Shown: positions 8,554 to 16,800 of the stretch, piece after piece
Position numbering within the stretch: position 1 is the stretch's first letter
How the letters are laid out: each line of letters opens with the position of its first letter
Source: Kribbella jiaozuonensis
GTDB lineage: Bacteria; Actinomycetota; Actinomycetes; Propionibacteriales; Kribbellaceae
NCBI RefSeq assembly: GCF_005233875.1
Contig: NZ_SZPZ01000002.1
Location: 1,550,001 to 1,614,000 of the forward strand
DNA length: 64,000 nucleotides
Direction of reading: 5' to 3'
Notes under the pieces: generated by a model
What the model was told of the DNA's origin: nothing
What the model saw: the letters and a program-made list of their open reading frames with translations, nothing else
Databases searched by the model: none
Program-made: the position numbers and the translations under genes

Positions 8554-9466
8554 GCGTGCTCGGGTCTGTGTTCGAGCCGCAGACCACGACGACGACCCGC
8601 TCGCCGGCAGCTGCTTTATAGGCGCCGGAGAGCAAGGCCGCGTACGCCGTTGCGCCACCGTGCTCGGTGGCCAGGTGATGGTCCTGCCAGAGCTGCTTGC
8701 GCGCGGCCGCGATCGCTTCGTCTTCGACGAGGACCGATTGCACACGATGGCTCTGCACTGCGCTGAAGGCGAGGTCACCCAGTCGGCGGGCGCCGAGGGA
8801 GTCGGCTGCAACGCCGGCGACTGGCCCGTCGGTGGGTTGGCCGGCTTGGAGGGCGCGGTGCATGGCGGAGGCGAGGACGGGCTCTACGCCGACTACCTGG
8901 GCGTTGTCTCCGATCGCGGTGGCGATGCCCGCGATCAGGCCGCCTCCGCCGACGGCGACGAGGACGGTGTCGAACATCCCTGCCTGTTCGAGGAGCTCGA
9001 GGCCGACCGTGCCCTGGCCTGCGACCACCTCCGGCTGGTCGTAGGCGTGGACGAGCAGCGCACCCGACTCGGTCTGTGCCGCGAGCGCCGCCTGGTACGC
9101 CTCGGCGTACTCGCTCCCGACCTGTACTACGTCCGCGTCGAGCGTCCGCAGCTTGTTGAGCTTCGCCGCCGGGGTCGTCTCCGGGACGAAGATCCGCGCC
9201 GGTACGCCGAGCTCCCGGGCCGCGTACGCCGCCGCGAGGCCGTGGTTGCCGCCCGACGCGGCGACGATGCCCTGACCGGTCAGTTCGCCGCTGTCCTTGG
9301 CGCTGAGCAGCCGGTTGAACGCGCCGCGCGGCTTGAACGAGCCGGTGTGCTGGAGCAGTTCGAGCTTGAACGTGAGGCCGGGCGCGACCTCGATCACCGG
9401 AGTACGGCGAACCCGCCCTGCGATCCGCTCTGCCGCCTGCCGCACGTCCTCGAGGCTTACCGTCAT
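8546..9466 (-). CDS. PLP-dependent threonine/serine dehydratase
   Basis: 306 residues, fold type II PLP enzyme without the C-terminal ACT regulatory domain, so catabolic or racemase-like rather than biosynthetic IlvA. The PLP lysine is in GSFKPRGA near residue 45, followed by ASGGNHG, the phosphate loop VGGGGL and the late SNTDP. It likely deaminates threonine or serine to the 2-oxo acid. 2-Oxobutyrate from threonine leads to propionyl-CoA, which fits the neighbouring PrpE-like ligase, but that link is inference because the two are divergent. Confidence 0.9.
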   Translation of the reverse strand: MTVSLEDVRQAAERIAGRVRRTPVIEVAPGLTFKLELLQHTGSFKPRGAFNRLLSAKDSGELTGQGIVAASGGNHGLAAAYAARELGVPARIFVPETTPAAKLNKLRTLDADVVQVGSEYAEAYQAALAAQTESGALLVHAYDQPEVVAGQGTVGLELLEQAGMFDTVLVAVGGGGLIAGIATAIGDNAQVVGVEPVLASAMHRALQAGQPTDGPVAGVAADSLGARRLGDLAFSAVQSHRVQSVLVEDEAIAAARKQLWQDHHLATEHGGATAYAALLSGAYKAAAGERVVVVVCGSNTDPSTLI

Positions 9467-9516
9467 GGCTCAACCCTGCCACGATGGAGAACAGCCGACC
9501 GACGGAGGCCATCCAC

Positions 9517-11400
9517 ATGGGCGCGTACGACGAGAGCTACCGGCGGAGCCTGGACGACCCGCACGGGTTCTGGCTGGAGGCGGCCGAGGCGATCTCCTGG
9601 ACGCGTCCACCGACCCGGGCGATCGACGCGACCGATGCCCCGATCTACCGCTGGTATCCCGACGGTGTGCTGAACACGTCGTACAACGCCCTGGACCGAC
9701 ACGTAGAAGCAGGCGACGGCGATCGCATCGCGCTGATCTACGACTCCCCGGTCACCGGCACGGGTCGCACGTACACCTACACGCAGCTCCGGGACGAGGT
9801 AGCCACCTTCGCGGGTGCTTTGCGCTCGCTCGGGGTCGAGAAGGGCGACCGGGTCATCGTCTACATGCCGATGGTCCCGGAAGCAGTAGTCGCGATGCTC
9901 GCCTGCGCCCGCCTCGGCGCGATCCACTCGGTGGTCTTCGGCGGCTTCGCCCCACGCGAACTGGCCGCCCGCATCGACGACGCCGAGCCGAAGGTGATCG
10001 TGGCGGCGTCCTGCGGGATCGAGCCGACCCGGATCGTCGAGTACAAGCCGATCATCGACGAGGCGCTGACAATCGCGCAGCACCAGCCCGAGCACACGAT
10101 CGTCCTCCAACGCCCGCAGGCCCTCGCCCAGCTCGGGGACGACGATCTCGACTGGACCGAGCTGACAGCGAAGGCCGAGCCGGCCGACCCGATCCAGCTG
10201 GCCGCGACCGATCCGCTCTACATCCTCTACACCTCCGGTACGACGGGTAAGCCGAAGGGAGTCGTCCGCGACAACGGAGGCCATGCCGTTGCGCTCGCCT
10301 GGACCATGCGCAATGTGTACGACATCGGCCCGGGCGACGTCTGGTGGACCGCCTCCGACGTCGGCTGGGTCGTCGGCCACTCCTACATCGTCTACGCCCC
10401 GCTCCTCGTCGGCGCGACCACCGTGCTGTACGAAGGCAAGCCCGTCGGTACGCCGGATGCGGGCGCCTTCTGGCGGGTCATCTCCGAGCACGGCGTCAAG
10501 GCTCTCTTCACCGCGCCGACCGCGATCCGTGCGATCAAGAAGGTCGATCCGGAGGCGACCGAGCTGGCGAAGTACTCGCTGGGCACGTTCCGGACGTTGT
10601 TCCTGGCGGGGGAGCGGCTCGACCCGGAGACGTACCACTGGGCGCACGAGCATCTCGGCGTACCGGTCGTGGACCACTGGTGGCAGACCGAGACCGGCTG
10701 GGCGATCGCGGCCAATCCCCGCGGGCTCGAGCCGCTGCCGACCAAGCCGGGGTCGGCGACCGTGCCGATGCCGGGGTGGAACGTGCGGATCCTCGACGCG
10801 TACGGCAAGGAACTGCTGCCGCAGCAGGAAGGCGCGATCACGATCAAGCTGCCGTTGCCGCCCGGAGCGTTGCCGACGCTGTGGGGTGACGACCAGCGGT
10901 ACATCGACAGCTACCTGAAGGAGTACGACGGGTACTACCTGACCGGCGACGGCGGGTTCATCGACGAGGACGGGTACATCTTCGTGATGGGCCGCACCGA
11001 CGACGTGATCAACGTGGCCGGGCACCGGTTGTCGACCGGCTCGATCGAGGCCGTCGTCGCGGCGAACGCGGCCGTCGCGGAGTGCGCGGTGATCGGCGTA
11101 CACGATCCGTTGAAGGGGCAGTTGCCGCGGGCGCTCGTCGTACTGAAGGCCGGCGCGACGGTGAGCGAGGAGACGCTGCGGGACGAACTGGTGGCCGCGG
11201 TACGGCGGGAGATCGGGCCGGTGGCGGCGTTCCGGGACGTGTCGATCGTGGACGCGCTGCCGAAAACCCGCTCGGGCAAGATCCTGCGCCGGACGATGCG
11301 CGGGATCGCGGACGGGCGGGACGAGCCGGTGCCGTCGACGATCGAGGATCCCGCCGTACTGGACGCTCTACGCCCGGTCCTCCGTGCGCAGGAAGGATAG
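9517..11400 (+). CDS. prpE: Propionyl-CoA synthetase (PrpE-type AMP-forming acyl-CoA ligase)
   Basis: 627 residues. It carries the ANL P-loop YTSGTTGKPKG, the WWQTETGW motif, YYLTGDGG, the hinge region GRTDDVINVAGHRLSTGSIE, and the C-terminal KTRSGKILRR with the catalytic lysine. N-terminal blocks match PrpE more closely than acetyl-CoA synthetase. It activates propionate (or a similar short acid) to its CoA ester via the acyl-adenylate. The ATG at 9517 is chosen over 9484 because GGAGG lies at 9504-9508. The 3' end overlaps the convergent hydrolase by 33 bases. Confidence 0.88.
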   Translation: MGAYDESYRRSLDDPHGFWLEAAEAISWTRPPTRAIDATDAPIYRWYPDGVLNTSYNALDRHVEAGDGDRIALIYDSPVTGTGRTYTYTQLRDEVATFAGALRSLGVEKGDRVIVYMPMVPEAVVAMLACARLGAIHSVVFGGFAPRELAARIDDAEPKVIVAASCGIEPTRIVEYKPIIDEALTIAQHQPEHTIVLQRPQALAQLGDDDLDWTELTAKAEPADPIQLAATDPLYILYTSGTTGKPKGVVRDNGGHAVALAWTMRNVYDIGPGDVWWTASDVGWVVGHSYIVYAPLLVGATTVLYEGKPVGTPDAGAFWRVISEHGVKALFTAPTAIRAIKKVDPEATELAKYSLGTFRTLFLAGERLDPETYHWAHEHLGVPVVDHWWQTETGWAIAANPRGLEPLPTKPGSATVPMPGWNVRILDAYGKELLPQQEGAITIKLPLPPGALPTLWGDDQRYIDSYLKEYDGYYLTGDGGFIDEDGYIFVMGRTDDVINVAGHRLSTGSIEAVVAANAAVAECAVIGVHDPLKGQLPRALVVLKAGATVSEETLRDELVAAVRREIGPVAAFRDVSIVDALPKTRSGKILRRTMRGIADGRDEPVPSTIEDPAVLDALRPVLRAQEG

Positions 11401-12147
11401 GACAGCAGGGCTGGCCACTGACCGGAACTCGTGGAAGTAGGCGTGCCGAGCGCCCGCGATCAGCTCGGCACGCGCTCCGGGAATGCGGTCGGCCAGCAGT
11501 TGCGCGTTGGCGGCCGGGCTGAAGATGTCATCCGATCCGTGCAGGATCAAGGTCGGCGCCGTGATCTTTGGAAGGCCGTCCCACGCGTCGTGCTTGTTGC
11601 TGGCCACCAGATGCCTGCCCTTGGCGTACGACGGCATGCTCGTATCGCCCAGCACGTAATACGGGCCGGGGTTCTGCGCGATCCACGCCGGGGTGTACAT
11701 CAGCTCGAGCAGCACCCGATCGGTCCGCGCCGGATCAGCCAGCGCCTTGCGGATCTCCTGACTGCGCTCGTAACCATGTGCCGCGCCCGGCGAGGTGCAG
11801 CCGAGGACGAGTGCGTTGACGCGCTCGGGGTGGTTGATCGCCAGCCACTGCGCGACCCGTCCGCCCATCGACGTCCCGTAGACGTGGGCGCTGTCGAGGC
11901 CCAGGTCATCGAGCACCGCGACTACATCGTCGGCGAAGCCGCGCGTGCTGTAGACCTCGTCGGGCTTGTCACTCTCGCCTGTCCCTCTCCAGTCCAGGGT
12001 GATCAGACGGTAGCCCTCGAAATCGGACAGGATCGGATCCCACCAGGTGTGATTGTTCGACTGCCCGGCGAGCAGCACAAGTGGTTGCCCCTCGCCCCGA
12101 ACTTGGTAGGCGATCCGGGTCCCGTCAATGGTTGATGCGTGTGGCAC
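11368..12147 (-). CDS. Alpha/beta hydrolase
   Basis: 259 residues with a complete triad: nucleophile Ser in GTSMGG near residue 96, Asp in HGSDDIF near 208, and His in GARHAYF near 237. The oxyanion region is LLAGQSNNHTWW. It resembles small carboxylic ester hydrolases of the 3-oxoadipate enol-lactonase group, but nothing nearby points to that pathway. GTG start, 17 bases from the divergent ATG of the next gene, so the two promoters must overlap. Confidence 0.88.
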   Translation of the reverse strand: MPHASTIDGTRIAYQVRGEGQPLVLLAGQSNNHTWWDPILSDFEGYRLITLDWRGTGESDKPDEVYSTRGFADDVVAVLDDLGLDSAHVYGTSMGGRVAQWLAINHPERVNALVLGCTSPGAAHGYERSQEIRKALADPARTDRVLLELMYTPAWIAQNPGPYYVLGDTSMPSYAKGRHLVASNKHDAWDGLPKITAPTLILHGSDDIFSPAANAQLLADRIPGARAELIAGARHAYFHEFRSVASPAVLSFLRTEDRA

Positions 12148-12152
12148 AGAGA

Positions 12153-12158
12153 TAGTCT
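12153..12158 (+). promoter_or_regulatory. Putative -10 box of the NAD(P)-binding protein gene (leaderless)
   Basis: TAGTCT with 6 nt to the ATG at 12165. It lies in the 17-base gap between two divergent start codons. Confidence 0.45.
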
Positions 12159-12164
12159 GCGGGT

Positions 12165-12815
12165 ATGCGAGTCGTCATTGCAGGTGGACACGGACAGATC
12201 GCGCTGCGGCTGACGAAGCTGCTGAGCGGTGACGGTCACGAGGTGGTCGGGCTGGTCCGCAACCCGGACCACGAGGCCGATATCGCGGCCGCCGGCGGGC
12301 AGGCCGCCGTACTCGACCTCGAGCAGGCCGATGCAAGTGCCGTCGCCAAGGTACTGGCCGGTGCGGACGTCGCGATCTTCTCGGCCGGTGCCGGGCCGGG
12401 CAGCGGGAACGCACGTAAGGACACGGTCGACCGCGGTGCGGCCGCCCTGTTCGCGGAGGCGGCCCAGCAGGCCGGCGTACGGCGTCATATCCAGGTCGGC
12501 TCTATGGGCGCGGACCGGGCCAACTCGCTGACCGACGACGAGACCTTCACGATCTACCTGAAGGCCAAGTGGGCGGCCGAGGAAGACCTGCGGTCCCGGG
12601 ACCTGGACTGGACCGTCCTGCGGCCGGGCGGTCTGACCAACGACCCCGGCACCGGGAAGGTCTATCTCGCCGACAAGACCGGGAACGGCCGGGTCACCCG
12701 CGACGATGTCGCGCTGGTGCTGGCCGGCCTGTGTGACACCCCGGCCGCGATCGGCCGGACCCTGGAGCTCATCGCCGGAGAGACCCCGGTGAGTGAGGCA
12801 CTCAACTCCCTCTGA
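12165..12815 (+). CDS. NAD(P)H-binding atypical SDR
   Basis: 216 residues. The N-terminus VVIAGGHGQIALRLTKLL is the glycine-rich Rossmann motif of the NAD(P)H-binding/NmrA-like group, and the core has the conserved HIQVGSMGAD and WTVLRPGGL blocks. It is a small atypical SDR without an obvious Tyr-x3-Lys pair, so reductase activity is unproven; redox sensing is an alternative. A gap of 21 bases separates it from the OsmC gene, and the two are probably cotranscribed. Confidence 0.85.
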   Translation: MRVVIAGGHGQIALRLTKLLSGDGHEVVGLVRNPDHEADIAAAGGQAAVLDLEQADASAVAKVLAGADVAIFSAGAGPGSGNARKDTVDRGAAALFAEAAQQAGVRRHIQVGSMGADRANSLTDDETFTIYLKAKWAAEEDLRSRDLDWTVLRPGGLTNDPGTGKVYLADKTGNGRVTRDDVALVLAGLCDTPAAIGRTLELIAGETPVSEALNSL

Positions 12816-12836
12816 AGTTGCCACAAGCAACAGAAT

Positions 12837-13274
12837 GTGACGGATATGGCAGACACACTGCGCCAGGTGACCTTCGAGCGCGTCGCGAACAGCAGCTACG
12901 AGGTGCGTAACGCCCGGGGCGGCACGATCCGGGTCGGCTCCGGCGGCGCGGAAACCGACTTCACCCCGGTGGAGCTCCTGCTGGCCGCGATCGGGACCTG
13001 CTCGGCGATCGACGTCGACGTCGTCGTCAGCCGCCGCGCCGAGCCGACCGAGTTCAGCGCGGTCGTGCGCGGGGACAAGGTCCGGGACCCCGAGGAGGGC
13101 AACCGGATGGAGAACCTCGCGGTCGAGTTCGTCGTGCACTTCCCCGAGGGCGAGGACGGCGACAAGGCGCGCGAGGCGCTGCCGCGCGCGGTGAAGATGT
13201 CACACGACCGGCTCTGCACGGTCAGCCGTACGGTCGAGCTCGGTTCGCCGATCACCACGACCGTGAACGACTGA
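12837..13274 (+). CDS. OsmC family peroxiredoxin-like protein
   Basis: 145 residues. The peroxidatic cysteine lies in LLAAIGTCSAIDVDVV and the second conserved cysteine in the late DRLCTVSR block, the two-cysteine OsmC arrangement. It likely reduces organic hydroperoxides. The start is uncertain: GTG 12837 or ATG 12846 three codons later. It follows the NAD(P)H-binding gene closely and precedes a MarR-type regulator, a common context for oxidant-sensing genes. Confidence 0.88.
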   Translation: MTDMADTLRQVTFERVANSSYEVRNARGGTIRVGSGGAETDFTPVELLLAAIGTCSAIDVDVVVSRRAEPTEFSAVVRGDKVRDPEEGNRMENLAVEFVVHFPEGEDGDKAREALPRAVKMSHDRLCTVSRTVELGSPITTTVND

Positions 13275-13294
13275 GGAGCTCGCGGAACGCCTGG

Positions 13295-13322
13295 TCAGAT
13301 ACATCTGTCGAGATGTATCTGA
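13295..13322. promoter_or_regulatory. Perfect 12-bp inverted repeat, likely MarR operator
   Basis: Arms TCAGATACATCT (13295-13306) and AGATGTATCTGA (13311-13322) with spacer GTCG. It covers the -35 region of the following MarR gene, whose -10 is at 13330-13335. Autorepression is the simplest reading. Confidence 0.7.
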
Positions 13323-13329
13323 GTTGATG

Positions 13330-13335
13330 TAGGTT
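13330..13335 (+). promoter_or_regulatory. Putative -10 box of the MarR-type gene (leaderless)
   Basis: TAGGTT with 7 nt to the GTG start at 13343. The palindrome at 13295-13322 lies immediately upstream. Confidence 0.5.
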
Positions 13336-13342
13336 CCTGGCC

Positions 13343-13792
13343 GTGAACGGTGTGGAGCTCTTCCTGCTCGGGCGGGCGCTGATGAAGATCGGCGAGGACG
13401 CGTTGCCGGAGCCGCCGGACGGTGCCGCGAAGTACGCCGGGAGCGCGCGGATGGTGCTGATCGTCGCGAGCGATATCGCCGGGCACCCGGAGAGCGCGGT
13501 GGGGGAGATCGCCGCGCGCACCGGCCTGCCGCAGAGCCAGGTGTCGACGGCGATCGCGCGGCTGAAGGAAGCCGGGTCGGTCATCACCACCACTGACACG
13601 GCCGATCGCCGCCGCGCCTTGGTGAGTCAGGCGCCGGACGCCTCGGACCGGCTGGCCCAGGTCCGCGCGACCACGATCGAGCCCGCACTTGCCTCAGCCC
13701 TCGGCACGGAAGATCCCGCCCGCGTCGCCGAGGTCTCGCAGGCCCTGGAGCAACTCGCCCGCGAACTCCTCCCCAATCGGTCAGGCGGCTAG
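13343..13792 (+). CDS. MarR-type winged-helix transcriptional regulator
   Basis: 149 residues. The helix-turn-helix is SAVGEIAARTGLPQSQVSTAIARLKEAG split around residues 55-80, followed by a short wing with TADRRRALV, the conserved MarR DRR motif. The helices at both ends should form the dimer interface. GTG start, supported by the -10 at 13330-13335. The perfect inverted repeat just upstream suggests autoregulation, possibly with control of the OsmC gene. The 3' end overlaps the convergent epimerase gene by 12 bases. Confidence 0.85.
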   Translation: MNGVELFLLGRALMKIGEDALPEPPDGAAKYAGSARMVLIVASDIAGHPESAVGEIAARTGLPQSQVSTAIARLKEAGSVITTTDTADRRRALVSQAPDASDRLAQVRATTIEPALASALGTEDPARVAEVSQALEQLARELLPNRSGG

Positions 13793-14557
13793 GAACTCGC
13801 TGGCTGGGCGGATGCGGGTCGTGAGCACGGCCTGGGTCTGGCGGCTGTCCAGCTGGATCTCCGACGGTTCACCGGGGATCGACGGGAGCGCTTCCGGGTT
13901 GAGGCCGTCGCGGATCGCGATGAGCTGGCCGAGCTCGAGCCGGCTGAGGGCCTCCGGACCGGCGACATGCGTGATGCCGTTGACGTCCGACACCAGCAGC
14001 TCGAGCAGCGCCGACGCGAGGTCGGCGACGTGGATCGGGCAGCGGATGTTGCCGGTGTAGAACGCACCGGGCTCGCCGGCGGTCAGCCGTCGTACCCGCT
14101 GCTCCTCTTCGGACCGGCCGTCCGAGCCGACGATGATCGACGTACGCGCGATGACCGCACCCGGCTTGATCGCGCTGATCGCCGTCTCCGCGGCCGCCTT
14201 CGCCGCGCCGTACGGCGTGATCGGGCACGGCCGCTCGTGCTCGTGGTACGCCGTCTTGCGCGGACCGAAGACCGCATCGCTCGACACGAACACCAGCCGC
14301 GCCTCATCCGCAGCCAGCGCGACGTTGACCGCGCCGATCGCCGTCGTCGCCCAGTCGTCCTGCCGGTAGGCGGTGTGGATGATGCCGTCCGGGCGGACGC
14401 TGCGGATCACGTCCCGCACCTGGTCCCGCCGCCGTACGTCGAGCTGCACTCCGCCCGGCACCCGCTCCGAGTGGTACGTCGGCACGACGTCATGCTCGGC
14501 AGAGCGCAGGAGTTGTCGCCCCAGGAGACCAGTGGCCCCAGTGACGAGCAACCTCAC
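13781..14557 (-). CDS. NAD(P)-dependent sugar epimerase/reductase (RmlD-like)
   Basis: 258 residues, extended SDR related to dTDP-4-dehydrorhamnose reductase. N-terminal LLVTGATGLLGRQLL is the Rossmann motif, FVSSDAVFG the serine block, and TPYGAAKAAAE contains the catalytic Tyr-x3-Lys. No nucleotide-sugar genes are near, so the substrate is open; related single genes are often annotated as generic SDR. The start ATG overlaps the stop of the upstream hypothetical gene by 4 bases, which implies translational coupling. Confidence 0.86.
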   Translation of the reverse strand: MRLLVTGATGLLGRQLLRSAEHDVVPTYHSERVPGGVQLDVRRRDQVRDVIRSVRPDGIIHTAYRQDDWATTAIGAVNVALAADEARLVFVSSDAVFGPRKTAYHEHERPCPITPYGAAKAAAETAISAIKPGAVIARTSIIVGSDGRSEEEQRVRRLTAGEPGAFYTGNIRCPIHVADLASALLELLVSDVNGITHVAGPEALSRLELGQLIAIRDGLNPEALPSIPGEPSEIQLDSRQTQAVLTTRIRPASEFLAA

Positions 14558-15393
14558 CCCACAACTCTATGCCGCTCCAGCCGCCACCCGGCAGTCCGCG
14601 TGGCGCGTTTAACCTCCCCGACAGACCGGATCTTCCTCGGCGTCATCCATGACTGCGACGGCTTGTGCAACATCCACCCGTCGCCGACGGTCAGCGCCGC
14701 GTGCTGGACCCGCAACGCCGTGTCGCGCCAGACGAACACAGTGCCGGGTACGTCGTCGCGCCCGCCGCGCTCGGTGTGATTCGCAAGCCAGTCCTCGAAC
14801 GGCTCCCGCAGCATCCACACGTTCTCCGCGCCCTCGACCCCGGACGCGGCCATCACCGTCCCGAAGCAGTTCGGTCCGCTCCCATCCGGAAACGTGCCCG
14901 CCAACTCCCGCACTCGCTCAAACTGCCGCGGCCAGGTGCGGACCTCCGCATGCCGACTCGGTCCAAGGTCCTCACTCACGATCTCCAGGAGAACCGCCTT
15001 CGGATCGGTGAGCAGCGACTTCCACCAGACGAAACGGTGCCCGTCAGCCTGCTGCTTGAGCTCCGGCCCGAGGATCGGCGACCACCGCCGCACGCTGGGG
15101 ACTGCGCCTCGCCCGTAGGTGAACTGCGCACGCACCAGCCGCGCACGATCCGCCCGAGGCAACTCCTGGAACTGCCCGGCGCCCAACCAGGCGGTTCGAG
15201 CCGCCTGGCGGTCGACGTTGTAGATCAGGTAGGTGTCACGGTCCTGCGGCGTCGGCTCGCGATCGTCCGGGTCGAGCTTCCATTCGGTCGCCTGCTTCTT
15301 CGTGACGAAGAACGGCTGCTCGTCGGGTGCGAGCCAGTCGACCCATCGCTCCAGCAGGTCGGGGGAGACGTCGATGCCCAGGACGGTCAGCAC
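14554..15393 (-). CDS. Hypothetical protein with possible papain-fold (NlpC/P60-like) C-terminal half
   Basis: 279 residues, no signal peptide seen. The C-terminal half has a Cys in GPNCFGTVMAASG near residue 173 and a His in VQHAALTVGDGWMLHKP near 229, with hydrophobic strands after the His. The order and spacing resemble NlpC/P60 papain-like hydrolases or amidases. The N-terminal half (Trp- and Arg-rich) is not recognised. It is coupled by a 4-base overlap to the RmlD-like gene. The papain-like reading is my inference from the pattern; it could equally be an uncharacterised family. Confidence 0.6.
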   Translation of the reverse strand: MLTVLGIDVSPDLLERWVDWLAPDEQPFFVTKKQATEWKLDPDDREPTPQDRDTYLIYNVDRQAARTAWLGAGQFQELPRADRARLVRAQFTYGRGAVPSVRRWSPILGPELKQQADGHRFVWWKSLLTDPKAVLLEIVSEDLGPSRHAEVRTWPRQFERVRELAGTFPDGSGPNCFGTVMAASGVEGAENVWMLREPFEDWLANHTERGGRDDVPGTVFVWRDTALRVQHAALTVGDGWMLHKPSQSWMTPRKIRSVGEVKRATRTAGWRLERHRVVG

Positions 15394-15405
15394 CGGGCCA
15401 CGGTC

Positions 15406-15873
15406 TCATTCGCGGAGGGCGTCGGTCACCGGCTTTTCCGGTCCGCGGTAGCGCTGCGTCTGCGAATAGACCAGGTTGGTCGTCGTACTCCCGAAGTCGG
15501 TCAGCTCGTTGACAAGCTCCTCCAGGTGCGGCATCGAGGCCGCCGCGACCTTCAACGTGTAGCAGTCGTCGCCGGTGGTGCGCAGGCATTCGAGGATCTC
15601 GCGCCGATCGGCCAGCAGCCGGTGCAGTGGCTCGTGCTTGTTGCCCGGGTACTTCAGCCGGACGACCGCCAGCACCGGGTAGCCGACCTTGGTCAGGTCG
15701 ACCTCGGCGCGGTAGCCGGTGATGACACCGATCGACTCCAGGCGGCGTACCCGCTCGGTGGTCGCCGATGCGCTCAGACTGACCCGCCGGCCGAGCTCGG
15801 TCAGCGAGATCCTCGCGTCCTCCTGCAGTTCGCTGAGGATCGCCCAGTCGGTCGAATCGAGAGTCTCGGTCAC
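15406..15873 (-). CDS. Lrp/AsnC family transcriptional regulator
   Basis: 155 residues: N-terminal AsnC helix-turn-helix (LDSTDWAILSELQEDARISLTELG split over residues 5-28, recognition helix SASATTERVRRLE) and a C-terminal RAM ligand-binding domain. It probably senses an amino acid. GTG start supported by TAGATT on the minus strand at 15880-15885. Repeated CCGGCGA elements lie in the gap before the divergent LLM oxidoreductase, a likely binding region. Confidence 0.92.
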   Translation of the reverse strand: MTETLDSTDWAILSELQEDARISLTELGRRVSLSASATTERVRRLESIGVITGYRAEVDLTKVGYPVLAVVRLKYPGNKHEPLHRLLADRREILECLRTTGDDCYTLKVAAASMPHLEELVNELTDFGSTTTNLVYSQTQRYRGPEKPVTDALRE

Positions 15874-15879
15874 ACGCCA

Positions 15880-15885
15880 AATCTA
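15880..15885 (-). promoter_or_regulatory. Putative -10 box of the Lrp/AsnC gene (leaderless)
   Basis: TAGATT on the minus strand, 6 nt before the GTG start at 15873. Confidence 0.45.
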
Positions 15886-15921
15886 CCGGCGATTCCCCGG
15901 CGAGATGCGTCGTACGCCGGG
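15886..15921. promoter_or_regulatory. Repeated CCGGCGA elements, likely Lrp operator
   Basis: CCGGCGA occurs at 15886-15892 and again at 15897-15903, exactly one helical turn (11 bp) apart, with an inverted CGCCGG at 15915-15920. They lie in the divergent region between the Lrp/AsnC gene and the LLM gene, next to both -10 boxes. Confidence 0.5.
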
Positions 15922-15954
15922 AGAAATCTCTTCAGAACCGACCAGCTGCCTGGA

Positions 15955-15960
15955 TAGCCT
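15955..15960 (+). promoter_or_regulatory. Putative -10 box of the LLM oxidoreductase (leaderless)
   Basis: TAGCCT with 6 nt to the GTG at 15967. A possible -35, TTCAGA, is at 15931-15936 (18-base spacer). Confidence 0.5.
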
Positions 15961-15966
15961 GAGGGC

Positions 15967-16800
15967 GTGGAACTTGGAGTGAACGTGCCGAACTTCGGCC
16001 CGGGGACGAATCCGGCGCGCTTGCGGGACTGGGCGCGCGTGGTCGAAGGGCTCGGGTACGACCTGCTGATGGTGTCCGACCATGTGGTGATAACGCCGGA
16101 TGTGGCTGAGCAGTACCCGGCGCCGTTCTACGAGCCGTTCACCACGCTGAGCTGGCTGGCCGGCATCACCGAGCGGGTCCGGCTCGGCACGACGGTGCTG
16201 ATCGCGCCGTACCGGCATCCGTTGCTGGTGGCAAGGATGGCGGCGAACCTCAACGAGTTCAGCGGCGGCCGGCTGGTGCTCGGCGTCGGGGCCGGCTGGG
16301 CGCGGCAGGAGTTCGAGGCGCTCGGCGCTGAGCATGGTCGGCGTGGACGCGACACGGACGAACTGCTGGCCGAGCTCCGGCGCGCCTGGGCCGACACGGA
16401 CGACTACGGCGCCGGCAACATCCCGATCTGGATCGGCGGCGCTAGCCCCGCGGCCCTCCGCCGTACCATACGGTTTGGTACGGCGTGGCATCCGCTGCGG
16501 CAACGCATCGATCAGATGCGCGACGGGCTCGATCGGCTGCGGACGATGGCGGCGTCGCTCGACCAGCCGGTTCCCGGGTTTGCACCGCGGATACTGCTCC
16601 GGCTGACGGACAAGCCCCTACCTGACGACGATCGCGTCGCAGGTGAAGGCACGGTGGAGCAGGTGGTCGAGGACCTCGACGTACTGCGGGAGCTCGGCGC
16701 GCAAAGCGTCGTACTCGATCCGTTCGAAGGTGACCCCGCCGAGACGGCCTGGCAGGCGCTCGCGACAACGAGAGAGTTTTGGAGACGACGTGACACCTGA
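15967..16800 (+). CDS. LLM class (luciferase-like) F420-dependent oxidoreductase
   Basis: 277 residues, bacterial luciferase-like TIM barrel. Typical blocks: GVNVPNFGP at the N-terminus, LMVSDHVV, TTVLIAPYRHPLLVARMAA and the GRLVLGVGAGW motif. In actinomycetes this subgroup usually uses coenzyme F420, assumed here from similarity; FMN is the alternative. Substrate unknown. The 3' end overlaps the deaminase gene by 11 bases, so the pair is an operon. Divergent from an Lrp/AsnC regulator that probably controls it. Confidence 0.88.
   Translation: MELGVNVPNFGPGTNPARLRDWARVVEGLGYDLLMVSDHVVITPDVAEQYPAPFYEPFTTLSWLAGITERVRLGTTVLIAPYRHPLLVARMAANLNEFSGGRLVLGVGAGWARQEFEALGAEHGRRGRDTDELLAELRRAWADTDDYGAGNIPIWIGGASPAALRRTIRFGTAWHPLRQRIDQMRDGLDRLRTMAASLDQPVPGFAPRILLRLTDKPLPDDDRVAGEGTVEQVVEDLDVLRELGAQSVVLDPFEGDPAETAWQALATTREFWRRRDT

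Noticed and set aside
14133..14369. Short plus-strand frames within the RmlD-like gene
   Set aside because: They lie antisense to the SDR catalytic region and have no start signals or domain features.
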